A stretch of DNA of 64,000 bases, from the NCBI RefSeq assembly GCF_029626155.1, contig NZ_JARUBL010000001.1:5188501-5252500 (forward strand). Direction: 5' to 3'. The notes below the pieces were generated by a model, which ran no database searches, was not told the origin of the DNA, and saw only the letters and a program-made list of their open reading frames with translations. This document shows, one piece after another, positions 1 to 9,166 of this stretch (positions are counted from its first letter, which is position 1; each line of letters opens with the position of its first letter). Origin of the DNA: Solwaraspora sp. WMMD1047 (lineage in GTDB: Bacteria > Actinomycetota > Actinomycetes > Mycobacteriales > Micromonosporaceae). A program made the position numbers and the translations under genes.

Positions 1-379
1 GGCCCCGCCGGTTCGGTGCGAACCGGGCCACCCGGCGCAACGGCACCGGTACCTCGTCCGGCGGCAGCGCCGGCAGCGCCGCCGCGGCGAGCGTGATGAT
101 CCGAACCCGGACCGGCTCCGGCAACGCCGGCTCCACCTCCGGCTCAGACTCGGCGTCCGGACCGGCCGCCGGCTCCGCGCCGGATCCTGGCCCCGCGCCG
201 GCCGACGGCCCCGGACCTGACTCCAGCTCCGGACCGGACTCCAGCTCCGGAGCGGGTGACGGTCCCGGCTCGGGTACGCGGTCCAGCCGCGCCGCTTCGC
301 CCCCGTCGGCACCACCGTCCCGCACAGCTCCGGCCGCCTCCTGCCGGAGACGGCGGTCGGACGGATCGCTGAGGGGCAT
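1..379 (-). CDS. NYN-domain (PIN-like) protein, N-terminal part only
   Basis: The gene runs off the left edge, so only the first 126 residues are visible. A Pro/Glu/Gly/Ala-rich low-complexity stretch (residues about 20-85, with a GPELES unit repeated twice) is followed by VRVRIITLAAAALPALP and an arginine-rich LRRVARFAPNRR segment. I recognise this N-terminal region from actinobacterial NYN-domain proteins, predicted RNA-binding or nuclease proteins with a PIN-like fold; the catalytic domain itself lies outside the window. The start ATG at 379 has a GGTGGGAG ribosome binding site about 9 bases upstream. It is divergent from the DEDD nuclease gene. The family call rests on a short segment and is an inference. 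Confidence 0.6.
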   Translation of the reverse strand, partial: MPLSDPSDRRLRQEAAGAVRDGGADGGEAARLDRVPEPGPSPAPELESGPELESGPGPSAGAGPGSGAEPAAGPDAESEPEVEPALPEPVRVRIITLAAAALPALPPDEVPVPLRRVARFAPNRRG

Positions 380-564
380 AGTGCCAGTCTCCCACCGCAA
401 CGGCCCCCGCCGCCCGACGACTCAGACGATCTCTCGTGGTTGATCGGCCGTCACGATCCGTCCGGACGGTCGCCCGATTCCGGCCACTCCCCAGTTCTGC
501 GCCTGATAGTGCAGGTGGGACGGATGGGGCAGGAGTGTCGTACCCGGGCCGTAGGGTCACCGCC

Positions 565-2343
565 GTGACACAGCAGGAGGCACCTCGATTCGTGCAGGAG
601 GTGCTGGCCGGGTTCGACGCGGGCGAGCCGGCCGACGACGACCGGGCCGCGCTGGCCGCCCTGCCGCTCTACCGGACCACCTTCGTCGTGGTCGACCTGG
701 AGACCACCGGCGGGGCGCCGGACGGCGGCGGCATCACCGAGATCGGCGCGGTGAAGGTCCGCGGCGGCGAACCGCTGGGCACCCTGGCCACCCTGGTCAA
801 CCCGGGCACCCCGATTCCGCCCTTCATCACCGTGCTGACCGGCATCACCCAGGCGATGTTGACGCCGGCTCCGCCGATCGAGGAGGTCCTGCCGAGCTTC
901 CTGGAGTTCATCCGGGGCGCGGTGCTGGTCGCGCACAACGCTCCGTACGACGTCGGTTTTCTGAAGGCGGCCTGCGCCCGGCACGGTTATCCCTGGCCGG
1001 CGCCCCGGGTGCTGGACACCGCCGCGTTGGCCCGCCGGGTGCTCACCCGCGACGAGGTGCCCAACCGCAAGCTGGGCACCCTGGCGGCCTTCTTCCGGAC
1101 CACCCACCGCCCCACCCACCGGGCGCTCGACGACGCCCTGGCCACCGTCGAGGTGCTGCACGGGCTGATCGCCCGGCTGGGCGGTCACCGGGTGCACACG
1201 CTGGGCGAGACGATCGAGTTCGCCAAGGCGGTCAGCCCCACCCAGCGCCGCAAGCGGCACCTCGCCGAGGGGCTGCCCCGGGTGCCGGGGGTCTACATCT
1301 TCCGGGCCGCCGACGACCGGGCGCTGTATGTCGGCACCTCCGGCGACATCGCCACCCGGGTCCGCAGCTACTTCACCGCGGCCGAGAAGCGGGCCCGGAT
1401 CTCGGAGATGCTGGCGGCGGCCGAGCGGGTGGAGGCGGTCGAGTGCGCCCACACGCTGGAGGCCGAGGTGCGCGAGCTGCGATTGATCGCCGCGCACGCG
1501 CCGCCGTACAACCGGCGGTCGAAGTTCCCGGAGCGGATGATCTGGCTGAAGCTCACCACCGAGCTCTACCCGCGGCTGTCGGTGGTCCGGGCGCTGAACC
1601 CGGACGACGAGGCGTACCTCGGACCGTTCAGCTCCCGACGGGTGGCGGAGCTGGCCGCGGCGGGGCTGCACGACACGATGCCGCTGCGCCAGTGCACCCA
1701 CAAGCTGACCGCCCGCAGCACGGTGCCGGCCTGCGCCCTGGCCGAGCTGGGCCGCTGCGACGCCCCCTGCGAACACCGGATCTCCCCGGCCGAGTACGCC
1801 CGCCGCGCCGCCGACCCGTTCCGCACCGCCATGGTGGACGATCCGCAGGTGGTGGTGGACGGTCTGCGGGCCAGGATGGAGGCCCTCGCCACCGCCGGCC
1901 GGTACGAGGAGGCGGCGGTGGTCCGCAGCCGGCTGGTCGCGGTGCTGCGGGCGACCGTGCGGATGCAGCGGCTCGCCGGTCTGACCCGGATCGCCGAGCT
2001 GGTGGCCGCCCGCCGGTCGGCGGCCGGCGGTTGGGAGCTCGTGGTGGTCCGACACGGTCGGCTGGCCAGCGCCGGGGTCTCGCCGCCGGGGGTGCATCCC
2101 CGGCCGATGCTCGACCTGGTGAAGGCCACCGCCGAGACGGTCGTGTCCGGCTTCGGGCCGGTGCCGAGCGCCTCGGCCGAGGAGTCCGAACGGATCCTGT
2201 CCTGGCTGGAGCGACCCGACACCCGGCTGGTCGAGACCACGGCCGGTTGGGCGTCGCCGGTCCGTGGCGCGGCCCGGTTCCGTGACCTGCTCGCCAAGGC
2301 CGAGGCAGCAACATCCGCGCAAGTATCGACCGAACGCCCATGA
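565..2343 (+). CDS. DEDD exonuclease with GIY-YIG (UvrC-like) domain
   Basis: Two nuclease modules are joined in one protein of 592 residues. The first is a DnaQ-type DEDDh 3'-5' exonuclease: VVDLETTGG carries the first Asp/Glu pair, HNAPYDVGFL the third motif and HRALDDALAT the last His/Asp. The second is a GIY-YIG domain (VPGVYIFRAADDRALYVGTS) followed by a UvrC-like region and a UVR-type helix pair (AGRYEEAAVVRSRL). The C-terminal RNase H-like nuclease and HhH motifs of true UvrC are absent, so this is not the excision endonuclease itself; a role in DNA repair or 3'-end trimming is inferred. GTG at 565 was chosen because the homologous sequence begins shortly after it; an upstream ATG at 436 would add an unlikely arginine-rich extension. 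It is probably the counterpart of M. tuberculosis Rv2191. Confidence 0.88.
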   Translation: MTQQEAPRFVQEVLAGFDAGEPADDDRAALAALPLYRTTFVVVDLETTGGAPDGGGITEIGAVKVRGGEPLGTLATLVNPGTPIPPFITVLTGITQAMLTPAPPIEEVLPSFLEFIRGAVLVAHNAPYDVGFLKAACARHGYPWPAPRVLDTAALARRVLTRDEVPNRKLGTLAAFFRTTHRPTHRALDDALATVEVLHGLIARLGGHRVHTLGETIEFAKAVSPTQRRKRHLAEGLPRVPGVYIFRAADDRALYVGTSGDIATRVRSYFTAAEKRARISEMLAAAERVEAVECAHTLEAEVRELRLIAAHAPPYNRRSKFPERMIWLKLTTELYPRLSVVRALNPDDEAYLGPFSSRRVAELAAAGLHDTMPLRQCTHKLTARSTVPACALAELGRCDAPCEHRISPAEYARRAADPFRTAMVDDPQVVVDGLRARMEALATAGRYEEAAVVRSRLVAVLRATVRMQRLAGLTRIAELVAARRSAAGGWELVVVRHGRLASAGVSPPGVHPRPMLDLVKATAETVVSGFGPVPSASAEESERILSWLERPDTRLVETTAGWASPVRGAARFRDLLAKAEAATSAQVSTERP

Positions 2344-2478
2344 GCAACTGACCATTCGGACTACGCATGCTCGCTTACTCTGTTAGAGAAGTGCAGTCAT
2401 GCCCGTTTTCGTGGCCTGTGCTCACTGCCGCCCGCGGTTCCGCGGCGGCTCGGGAGCTGGTCGAGGAGGTGTCTCCCC

Positions 2479-4260
2479 GTGGACCTCGACGCCGGTCACG
2501 GCGCCGCCCTCGGAAGCTCCCTGCCAGCCGAGATGCCGCTCAGCCAGCGGTTGCGCGCGCTGCTGTCCTGGTCGTCGGGGGACGTCGACCCGGTCACCCG
2601 ACTGACGCGGGCACATCGGACGATCCACCCGAGTGCCGACGTGGCGGTGCTCCGCCGGGGCTACACCATCGCGGAGAACATGCACCGGGGGCAGTACCGC
2701 AAGAGCGGTGAGCCGTACATCACCCATCCGCTGGCGGTGGCGCAGATCTGCGCCGAGTTGGGGATGGACACCACCACGCTGGTGGCGGCGCTGCTGCACG
2801 ACACGGTCGAGGACACCAGCTACACCCTGCAGGCACTGCACGACGACTTCGGCCCCGAGGTGGCCCACCTGGTCGACGGCGTGACCAAGTTCGACAAGGC
2901 GTTCTACGGCAAGGCCGCGGAGGCGGAGACGATCCGTAAGATGATCATCGCGGCCGGCAAGGACGTCCGGGTGCTGATCATCAAGCTGGCCGACCGGCTG
3001 CACAACATGCGCACCCTCGGCGTACGCTCGCCCGCCTCCCGGGCCCGGATCGCCCGCGCCACCGAGGAGGTGCTGGTGCCGCTCTGCGACCGGCTCGGCA
3101 TCCAGGCGCTCAAGCGCGAGCTGGACGACGTGGTGCTGATGCACCTGCACCCCGAGGAGTACGACCGGATCGCCGAGCACGTCCGCACCCGTCCGCAGTG
3201 GGCCGACTACCTGACGAACGTGGTCGCCCAGGCCCGGGCCGCGCTGCGCCGGGACCGGGTCGAGGCGGTGGTCTCCCCCCGGCCCCGGCACCTCTACTCG
3301 ATCTGGAAGGACACGGTCGCCGGCCAGCACAGCCGCCCGTTCGACCTGCCCCGCATCGCGATCGTCGTCAACGGGCCGGACACCGACTGTTACGCCGCCC
3401 TCGGCGCCATCCACCAGCTCTGGCGCCCGGCCGCCGGCCGGTTCAAGGACTTCATCGCCTCGCCCAAGAACAATCTCTACCGTTCGCTGCACACCACCGT
3501 GACGGGTCCGGGCGACCGCACGGTGGAGGTGCTGATCCGGACCCGGGAGATGCACCGCTCGGCGGAGTACGGCATCGCCGCGGCCTTCCGCTTCCCGACG
3601 CCGGGGGCGACGGCCGGCACCAGGACCGACGATCTGGACTGGCTGCGCCGGGTGCTGGACTGGGAGGCGGAGACCCAGGACTCCGCGCAGTTCATGGAGT
3701 CACTGCGCTGCGACCTGGCCGAGGCGCAGATCACCGTCTTCGCCGAGGGGCGCCCGGTGCTGCTGCCGGCCGGCTCGACTCCGGTCGATCTCGCGTACGA
3801 GCTCAGCAACCACCACGGCGACCACTGCCTGGCGGCGAAGATCAACGGGCGGCTCGCCCCGCTGGCGTCCGAACTCGACGAGGGCGACGTGGTGGAGATC
3901 TTCACCGAGCGGGACGGGCACGCCGAGTTCGACGCAGCCCTGGAGCCACCCGGTCCGCGCCGGGAGTGGCTCAGCTTCGTCAAGTCACCGCACGCCCAGA
4001 TGCAGATCAACCGGTGGTTCGCCGACCACCAGGAGCCCGGCATCTCCATCGCGGACAAGGTCCGGCTCGGTCGCGCGACGATCAGCCTCACCCTCCGTAA
4101 GCATGATCGCGGCCTCGCCAGCGACCTGCCGCTGCGCCAGCTCGCCGAGGAGTTGGACTACCCCGACCTGGAGACGCTGCTGGTCGCCGTCTTCGACCGG
4201 GCGATCGACCCGGACGTGGTGGTGGACCGGTTGATCGCCCTCGTCGATCACCGGGAGTGA
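2479..4260 (+). CDS. RelA/SpoT-homologue (p)ppGpp synthetase/hydrolase, short form
   Basis: Likely alarmone enzyme of the stringent response, 593 residues. The N-terminal HD hydrolase domain is intact: ITHP, HDTVEDT (His107-Asp108) and KLADRLHNMRTL. A synthetase-like domain follows, with PRPRHLYSIWKD, FDLPRIAIVV (Asp in the usual catalytic place), GRFKDFIASPKNN (the RxKD type seen in bifunctional Rel enzymes), YRSLHT and VEVLIRT. A TGS domain covers about residues 417-480. The usual C-terminal ACT domain is missing, and several synthetase positions deviate (PRPRH for GRPKH, EYGIAAAF for EYGxAAHW), so synthetase activity may be weak. GTG at 2479 has a perfect GAGGAGGT site 8 bases upstream. 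It is most likely a second RSH beside a housekeeping Rel elsewhere, comparable to Streptomyces RshA. Confidence 0.9.
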   Translation: MDLDAGHGAALGSSLPAEMPLSQRLRALLSWSSGDVDPVTRLTRAHRTIHPSADVAVLRRGYTIAENMHRGQYRKSGEPYITHPLAVAQICAELGMDTTTLVAALLHDTVEDTSYTLQALHDDFGPEVAHLVDGVTKFDKAFYGKAAEAETIRKMIIAAGKDVRVLIIKLADRLHNMRTLGVRSPASRARIARATEEVLVPLCDRLGIQALKRELDDVVLMHLHPEEYDRIAEHVRTRPQWADYLTNVVAQARAALRRDRVEAVVSPRPRHLYSIWKDTVAGQHSRPFDLPRIAIVVNGPDTDCYAALGAIHQLWRPAAGRFKDFIASPKNNLYRSLHTTVTGPGDRTVEVLIRTREMHRSAEYGIAAAFRFPTPGATAGTRTDDLDWLRRVLDWEAETQDSAQFMESLRCDLAEAQITVFAEGRPVLLPAGSTPVDLAYELSNHHGDHCLAAKINGRLAPLASELDEGDVVEIFTERDGHAEFDAALEPPGPRREWLSFVKSPHAQMQINRWFADHQEPGISIADKVRLGRATISLTLRKHDRGLASDLPLRQLAEELDYPDLETLLVAVFDRAIDPDVVVDRLIALVDHRE

Positions 4261-4357
4261 ACGAACGCCGGTTCGCCAACCGAACCCCGTCCGGTACCCG
4301 ACCGTCGGGCGTGCCCCGGCCGCCCCGCGTCGGACCTCCGCCAACTAGCCTGGATTC

Positions 4358-4891
4358 GTGATCACCCGCCACCCCAAGGTCCGGGCTGTCGTATACAGCA
4401 CCTTCTACCGGTTGCCGCACTCGGTCCGCAGACGCCTGGTCCGGATGATCGTGCCCAAGTACATCGTCGGCGCGGTCACCCTGGTCCGGGACACCGAGGC
4501 GCCCGAGCCGGGACGGCTGCTGCTGCTGCGCCAGCCGCCCGGCCGCAGCTGGACCCTGCCGGCCGGTCTGCTGCGGCGTCGGGAGGCCCCGGCCGTCGGC
4601 GCGGCCCGTGAGCTGCGCGAGGAGACCGGCATCTCGGTGCCCCCGGAGGAGCTGGTGCCGGCGGTCCCGAACGCCGTGGTGCACGCCAAGGGCTGGGTCG
4701 ACTGCGTCTTCGAGGCGCGGGTGCCGGCCTCGACCACCCCGCTGGCGGTCGACGGCGCCGAGGTCTGGGAGGCGGTCTGGCACCCGCTGGACCAGCTTCC
4801 CCGGTTGAGCGGTCCGACCGCCCGGCTGCTTGCCTACTACGGGATCGGCCCGCTGGCCGGTGACGCCCCCGCACCGCCACCCGCCGGATGA
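4358..4891 (+). CDS. NUDIX hydrolase
   Basis: The complete Nudix box is present: G-L-L-R-R-R-E followed by seven residues and RELREETGI, matching GX5EX7REUXEEXGU, the Mg2+-binding helix that hydrolyses nucleoside diphosphates linked to another group. The basic N-terminus (VRAVVYSTFYRLPHSVRRRLVR) precedes the domain. The substrate cannot be told from sequence. The stop codon overlaps the start of the next gene by four bases (ATGA), so the two are translationally coupled and may act on related sugar nucleotides. GTG at 4358 is the first start after an in-frame stop region and agrees with domain length (177 residues). Confidence 0.9.
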   Translation: MITRHPKVRAVVYSTFYRLPHSVRRRLVRMIVPKYIVGAVTLVRDTEAPEPGRLLLLRQPPGRSWTLPAGLLRRREAPAVGAARELREETGISVPPEELVPAVPNAVVHAKGWVDCVFEARVPASTTPLAVDGAEVWEAVWHPLDQLPRLSGPTARLLAYYGIGPLAGDAPAPPPAG

Positions 4892-5904
4892 CCGGCCATC
4901 ATGTCGCCGCCGGTCCGACGGCCGGCCTTGAAGCCGCCGTCGCGCCGGCCGACGTCTGCGCGGTGGTGCTCGCCGCCGGCGAGGGACGGCGGCTGCGGCC
5001 ACTCACCGAACATCTGCCCAAGGCGCTCTGCCCGGTGGGTAACGTCGCGCTGCTGGACCGCGCGCTCGCCCGGCTGGCCGCGCTCGGCTTCGACCGGCCG
5101 GCCCGGGTCGCGGTGAACGCCTGCTACCTGGGTGACCAGGTGGTCCGGCACGTCGGCGGACGGGCCCACCTCTCAGTCGAGCCGGGCGACCCGCTCGGCA
5201 CGGCCGGTGGGATCGCCAACCTGCGGGACTGGATCGACGGGCGCGGCGTGCTGGTCGGCAACGCCGACGCCTACCTGGCCCACCCCACCCTGGGGCCGGG
5301 GCCGGACATCGCCGCGCTGCTGGCCGGCTGGGACCGGCGCACCGTCCGGCTGCTCGGCCAGCCGATGGCCGACCCGGCCGAACGCGGCGGGTTCAGCGGC
5401 CGCCGGTTCGCCGGGTTCTCCCTGCTGCCCTGGCGCTACGTGCGGGATCTGCCGGTCGCGCACGCCGAACTGGTCCGCCCGGTCTGGCGGGCCGCCGAGG
5501 CGGCGGGTGACCTGACGGTGATCCGGTACGACGGCACCTACCTGGACACCGGCACCCCGGCCGACTACCTCGCCGCCAACCTGCACGCCGCCGCCAGGAG
5601 CGCGCCACCTGCCGACCCGCAGGTCACCGCAAGCAGCCCGCGACCCGCCGAGCCGCCCGCCGCCGCAAACGGCGCGTCAGATCCAGCGGTTGACGCCGGC
5701 AATCTCATCGATCCGACGGCAACGGTCACCGGCTCCTGCCGGGAGGCGGTGGTCGGAGCCGGCGCGGTGGTCCGGGGCAGCGTCCGCCGCTGCGTGATCT
5801 GGCCGGGCGCGACGGTGGGCGAGGGCGAGCGGCTGGCCGACGCGATCCGGGTCGGGTCGGACCTCACCGTCCCGGCTGGCGTTCCGGCGGGCCGACCCGG
5901 GTAA
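4888..5904 (+). CDS. Sugar-1-phosphate nucleotidyltransferase family protein
   Basis: The N-terminal NTP-transferase domain has the pyrophosphorylase signature AAGEGRRLRPLTEHLPKAL (residues about 30-50), GTAGGIAN and VGNADAYL, as in mannose-1-phosphate guanylyltransferases and glucose-1-phosphate thymidylyltransferases. It would charge a sugar phosphate with a nucleotide. After an Ala/Pro-rich linker (about residues 230-265) comes a short left-handed beta-helix-like tail (ATVTGSCREAVVGAGAVV, IWPGATVGEGERL). The sugar and nucleotide specificity are not determinable. It is coupled to the upstream NUDIX gene by an ATGA overlap. Total 338 residues, normal for the family. Confidence 0.87.
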   Translation: MTGHHVAAGPTAGLEAAVAPADVCAVVLAAGEGRRLRPLTEHLPKALCPVGNVALLDRALARLAALGFDRPARVAVNACYLGDQVVRHVGGRAHLSVEPGDPLGTAGGIANLRDWIDGRGVLVGNADAYLAHPTLGPGPDIAALLAGWDRRTVRLLGQPMADPAERGGFSGRRFAGFSLLPWRYVRDLPVAHAELVRPVWRAAEAAGDLTVIRYDGTYLDTGTPADYLAANLHAAARSAPPADPQVTASSPRPAEPPAAANGASDPAVDAGNLIDPTATVTGSCREAVVGAGAVVRGSVRRCVIWPGATVGEGERLADAIRVGSDLTVPAGVPAGRPG

Positions 5905-5944
5905 TGCCTACGATGAGCACGTCGCCGGCCGAGAGGAGCCCCAG

Positions 5945-6232
5945 GTGATCACCGCCATCGTCCTGATCGACTGCGCCACCGACGCCATCCCCGAGGTGGC
6001 CGAGGCGCTGGCCGCCCTACCCGGAGTCAGCGAGGTCTACTCGGTGGCCGGCCACGTCGATCTGATCGCGATGGTCCGGGTCCGCGAGTTCGAGCAGATC
6101 GCCGAGGTGATCGCCGGCCGGATCTCGAAGGTCCCGGGGGTCCTCAACACCGAGTCGCACATCGCCTTCCGCGCCTACTCCCAGCACGACCTGGAGGAGG
6201 CATTCTCGATCGGCCTGGCCGACGCGGACTGA
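5945..6232 (+). CDS. Stand-alone Lrp/AsnC ligand-binding (RAM) domain protein
   Basis: This 95-residue protein consists only of the alpha/beta ligand-binding domain found at the C-terminus of Lrp/AsnC regulators: IVLIDCATDAIPEVAEALAA, GVSEVYSVAGHVDLIAMVRV and IAEVIAGRISKVPGVLNT. There is no helix-turn-helix, so it cannot bind DNA alone. Such single-domain proteins may form oligomers that sense small molecules or modulate full-length Lrp proteins, but this is inference from the family. GTG at 5945 has a GAGAGGAG ribosome binding site just upstream. Confidence 0.88.
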   Translation: MITAIVLIDCATDAIPEVAEALAALPGVSEVYSVAGHVDLIAMVRVREFEQIAEVIAGRISKVPGVLNTESHIAFRAYSQHDLEEAFSIGLADAD

Positions 6233-6291
6233 CCGGCGATCGGTCGGATCACGCTTACCAGTCGGTAACGACAGACCCGTACCCTGGTCCG

Positions 6292-7236
6292 GTGACCGCT
6301 CTCCCGGGCCAGCGACCGCCGGCCGACCACCGGGCGCCGGACCCGCCGCCCCGCCAGGAATTCGTCGACCGCCCGGACGGCAACCGGATCGGCGTGCAGA
6401 TCTACCCGGAGCCGGCCGGTGTGACCGGCGGGCCGGTGGTGGTGATCTGGCCGGCCATGGGGGTCCGGGCCAGCTACTACCGGCCGCTCGCGGCGGCGCT
6501 GCGCGCGGCCGGCCTGGCCGTCGCCGTGGCCGACCTGCGCGGTACCGGCACCAGCACCCCCACGCCGGGCCGCCGCACCCGGTACGGCTACGCCGAACTG
6601 ACCGACGACATCGGCGCGGTGCAGGAGCACCTGACCGGCTGGGCCACCGGGCGGCCCCGGCTGCTGCTCGGCCACTCGCTCGGTGGGCAGGCCGCGTTGC
6701 TGCATCTGGCCGGCACCGGGGATGAGTCGGTGGCCGGCCTGGTCCTGGTGGCGGTCGGGCTGCCGTACTGGCGGTCGTACCGGGGTCGGCTCCGGCTGCT
6801 GGTGCTGCCGTTCACCCAGGGCCTGCACGCGGCGGCCGGCCTCCTCGGGTACTGGCCCGGCTGGGGGTTCGGCGGCCGGCAGGCCCGCGGGGTGATCCGG
6901 GACTGGGCGTACACCGGTCGGACCGGCCGGTTCCCGACCATCGGCACGGTCGACGCCGAGGCCGCGGTGCGGACGGTCCGGACTCCGGTGCTCGCGGTGA
7001 GTGTGGCGGGCGACCGGCACACCCCGCCGGGGCTGCTTGACGACCTGTGCGGCAAGCTGACCGCGGCGCCCGTGCGCCGCGAGCACTACACCGCGGCGCA
7101 GGCCGGCCGACCGATGGACCACTTCACCTGGGTACGCGCCAGCGCCCCGCTCGCCGAGCGGGTGGCCGCCTTCGCCGCCGACCTGCCCGGGTACGGCGGT
7201 GCCGCCGACCCCGAGGGGACGGCGGCACCGGGGTGA
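6292..7236 (+). CDS. Alpha/beta hydrolase
   Basis: Serine hydrolase of the alpha/beta fold, 314 residues. The nucleophile elbow is GHSLGG at about residue 125; WPAMGVRASYYRP is the oxyanion-hole region and DLRGTGTS the following loop. Near the C-terminus an Asp (SVAGDRHTPP) and a His (MDHFTW) complete a plausible triad. The substrate is unknown; an esterase or thioesterase-like role would fit. Gene start is GTG at 6292. It is convergent with the DUF4142 gene and the two share a long-stem hairpin. Confidence 0.88.
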   Translation: MTALPGQRPPADHRAPDPPPRQEFVDRPDGNRIGVQIYPEPAGVTGGPVVVIWPAMGVRASYYRPLAAALRAAGLAVAVADLRGTGTSTPTPGRRTRYGYAELTDDIGAVQEHLTGWATGRPRLLLGHSLGGQAALLHLAGTGDESVAGLVLVAVGLPYWRSYRGRLRLLVLPFTQGLHAAAGLLGYWPGWGFGGRQARGVIRDWAYTGRTGRFPTIGTVDAEAAVRTVRTPVLAVSVAGDRHTPPGLLDDLCGKLTAAPVRREHYTAAQAGRPMDHFTWVRASAPLAERVAAFAADLPGYGGAADPEGTAAPG

Positions 7237-7290
7237 CCCGGTCGGCCGGTCGGACCGGAACCCGAATCCGGCCGGCCCACTACCGGGTCA
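7234..7290. terminator. Bidirectional hairpin between convergent genes
   Basis: TGACCCGGT at 7234-7242 pairs with ACCGGGTCA at 7282-7290, and an inner CGGCCGG (7243-7249) pairs with CCGGCCG (7268-7274). The outer arms contain the stop codons of the two converging genes. There is no U-tract, as is common for actinobacterial terminators. Confidence 0.5.
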
Positions 7291-7899
7291 GCGGCGGCCC
7301 GGGCTGGACGGGCCGGAGGTGGCGGGACTCGGCCGACCCGAGCTGCTGCCCGGGGTCGGGGTACCGCTCTCCTCCGGGATCGGCACGCCCAACGTCTCGG
7401 CCAGGTTCACCAGCTCCTGGTAGTGCTCCTGCAGGACCGGCAGGGCGTTCTGTGCCACCTGAACCACGGCCGGGTCGGAGCCCTGCGCCACCTCGGTCTC
7501 GGCCAGCTCGATCGCCCGCATATGGGCGACCAGTTCCACCGACACCCACTGGTTGTCGAAGGCGCTGCCGTTGAGACCCTTCAGGTGGTTCAGAACGGCC
7601 TGCTGATCGTTGGTCGGCTTGTCCGGCAGGGTCACCCCCACCGAGGACGCGGTGCTCTTGACGGTCTCATCCAGTTTCGTGTGATCCGTCACCAGCATCT
7701 CGCCCAGCTCCTTGACCTGCTGGTTGGCCCCCTTCTGCTGGGCCATCTTCCCGGCGGAGATCTCCACCAGATTCGCCCGATGGATCCCCTGCAGGAACTG
7801 GGTGTCCTGCGCCGAGGGCGCGGCGGTCGCCGCGCCGGCCGGCGCCAGGCCCACCACGACCAGGCCGGCGATCATCGCCAAGCGTTTGACGGACAGCAT
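7288..7899 (-). CDS. Secreted DUF4142 domain protein
   Basis: The 203-residue product begins with a Sec signal peptide (MLSVKRLAMIAGLVVVGLAP, cleavage expected near AAPSA). The mature part is the all-helical ferritin-like DUF4142 domain: FLQGIHRANLVEISAGKMAQ, LGEMLVTDHTKLDETV, LNHLKGLNGSAFDNQWV and LPVLQEHYQELVNLAE. A Ser/Pro/Gly-rich tail of about 25 residues follows. Function of the family is unknown; a cell-envelope role is inferred from secretion. ATG at 7899 has a GGGAGGGA ribosome binding site; longer upstream starts lack the signal-peptide logic. Confidence 0.85.
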   Translation of the reverse strand: MLSVKRLAMIAGLVVVGLAPAGAATAAPSAQDTQFLQGIHRANLVEISAGKMAQQKGANQQVKELGEMLVTDHTKLDETVKSTASSVGVTLPDKPTNDQQAVLNHLKGLNGSAFDNQWVSVELVAHMRAIELAETEVAQGSDPAVVQVAQNALPVLQEHYQELVNLAETLGVPIPEESGTPTPGSSSGRPSPATSGPSSPGRR

Positions 7900-8050
7900 C
7901 CTCGGTCCCTCCCTCACGGTCGATGGACCGCTCGGGTACCCCATCGACCGCCGAGCACGCCGGCCACCGCCAGTCGGCTGCCAACCAAAGCCGACGCGTC
8001 GACCAGGCCGGAGCCGACGACCTCGATGTCGGGTTCGGGGCCTGCGTCCG

Positions 8051-9118
8051 CTATCCGGGCTGTTCGGCCGCTTTGGCCGCCCCGGCCTCCGCCACCCAGC
8101 GGTCGAGGACCCGGGCCGCGGCGCCGGAGTCGATCGCCTCGGCCGCCCGGTCCAGGTTGGCCCGTAGCCCGGCGAGCAGGTCGCCCTTGGCCCCACCGTG
8201 TGCCAGCAGTGCGGCGGCCGCGTTCACCACGACCGCGTCGCGCACCGGTCCGGTCTCGCCGGCCAGCAGGCGGCGGGTCACGTCGGCGTTGAACGCCGCG
8301 TCGCCGCCGCGCAGGTCACCCGGAACCGACCGGCGTACGCCGAGTTCCGTGGCGTCCAGCACCGACTCCTCGACCCGGTCGTCGCGGGCCAGCCAGACCC
8401 GGGTCGGCGCGGCGGTGCTGAACTCGTCCAGCCCGTCCTCGCCGCGCAGCACCAGCACCGTGTCGCCGCGCGCGGCGAAGACCCCCGCCATCACCGGCGC
8501 CATCCGCTTGTCGAAGCAGCCCACCGCGCCGGAGCGCGGTCGCGCCGGGTTGGTCAGCGGACCGAGGAAGTTGAACGCGGTCGGCACGCCGATCTCCCGC
8601 CGGGTCACGCCGGCGTGCCGCATCCCGGGGTGGAACCGGGCCGCGAAGCAGAACCCGATGCCGGCCTCGGCGACGCACCGGGCCACCCCGTCCGGCCCCA
8701 GGTCCAGCGGCACGCCCAGGAACTCCAGCAGGTCGGCCGCGCCGCAGGACGACGAGGCCGCCCGGTTGCCGTGCTTGACCACCGGCACCCCGGCGCCGGC
8801 CACCACCATCGCCGTCATGGTGGAGATGTTCACGGTGTGGGCCCGGTCGCCACCGGTGCCGACGATGTCGACGGCGCGCTCCCGCAGCCCGGCCGGCAGC
8901 TCCACCGGTACGGCGCTGGCCAGCATGGCGTGGACCAGGCCGGCCAGTTCCCTGGAGGTCTCACCCTTGGCCCGCAGCGCGATGGCGAAGCCGGCGATCT
9001 GGGCGGGCGTCGCGGAACCCGCCATGATCTCGCCCATCGCCCAGGCGGTGTCCTCGGTGCTGAGCTCCTCGGCGCGCAGCAGCGCGGCCAGCAGGTTCGA
9101 CCAGGTCCGTTCGCCCAT
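8051..9118 (-). CDS. trpD: Anthranilate phosphoribosyltransferase
   Basis: TrpD transfers phosphoribose from PRPP to anthranilate, the second step of tryptophan synthesis. The glycine-rich PRPP loop is [36 protein letters not shown] is the second family hallmark, and [29 protein letters not shown] the third. Length (355 residues) is normal. The gene is isolated from other trp genes, as in M. tuberculosis where trpD sits next to ctaE. Confidence 0.96.
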   Translation of the reverse strand: MGERTWSNLLAALLRAEELSTEDTAWAMGEIMAGSATPAQIAGFAIALRAKGETSRELAGLVHAMLASAVPVELPAGLRERAVDIVGTGGDRAHTVNISTMTAMVVAGAGVPVVKHGNRAASSSCGAADLLEFLGVPLDLGPDGVARCVAEAGIGFCFAARFHPGMRHAGVTRREIGVPTAFNFLGPLTNPARPRSGAVGCFDKRMAPVMAGVFAARGDTVLVLRGEDGLDEFSTAAPTRVWLARDDRVEESVLDATELGVRRSVPGDLRGGDAAFNADVTRRLLAGETGPVRDAVVVNAAAALLAHGGAKGDLLAGLRANLDRAAEAIDSGAAARVLDRWVAEAGAAKAAEQPG

Positions 9119-9166
9119 GTCGGGCCTCCCGAGGTGGCGGTGGAAGCGGCGTGTGGTGGCGGCGGA

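Noticed and set aside
451-2355. A 634-codon open frame antisense to the DEDD nuclease gene
   Set aside because: Composition is Arg/Gly/Pro/His-rich with no recognisable domain; it is a by-product of GC-rich third positions opposite a well-supported gene.
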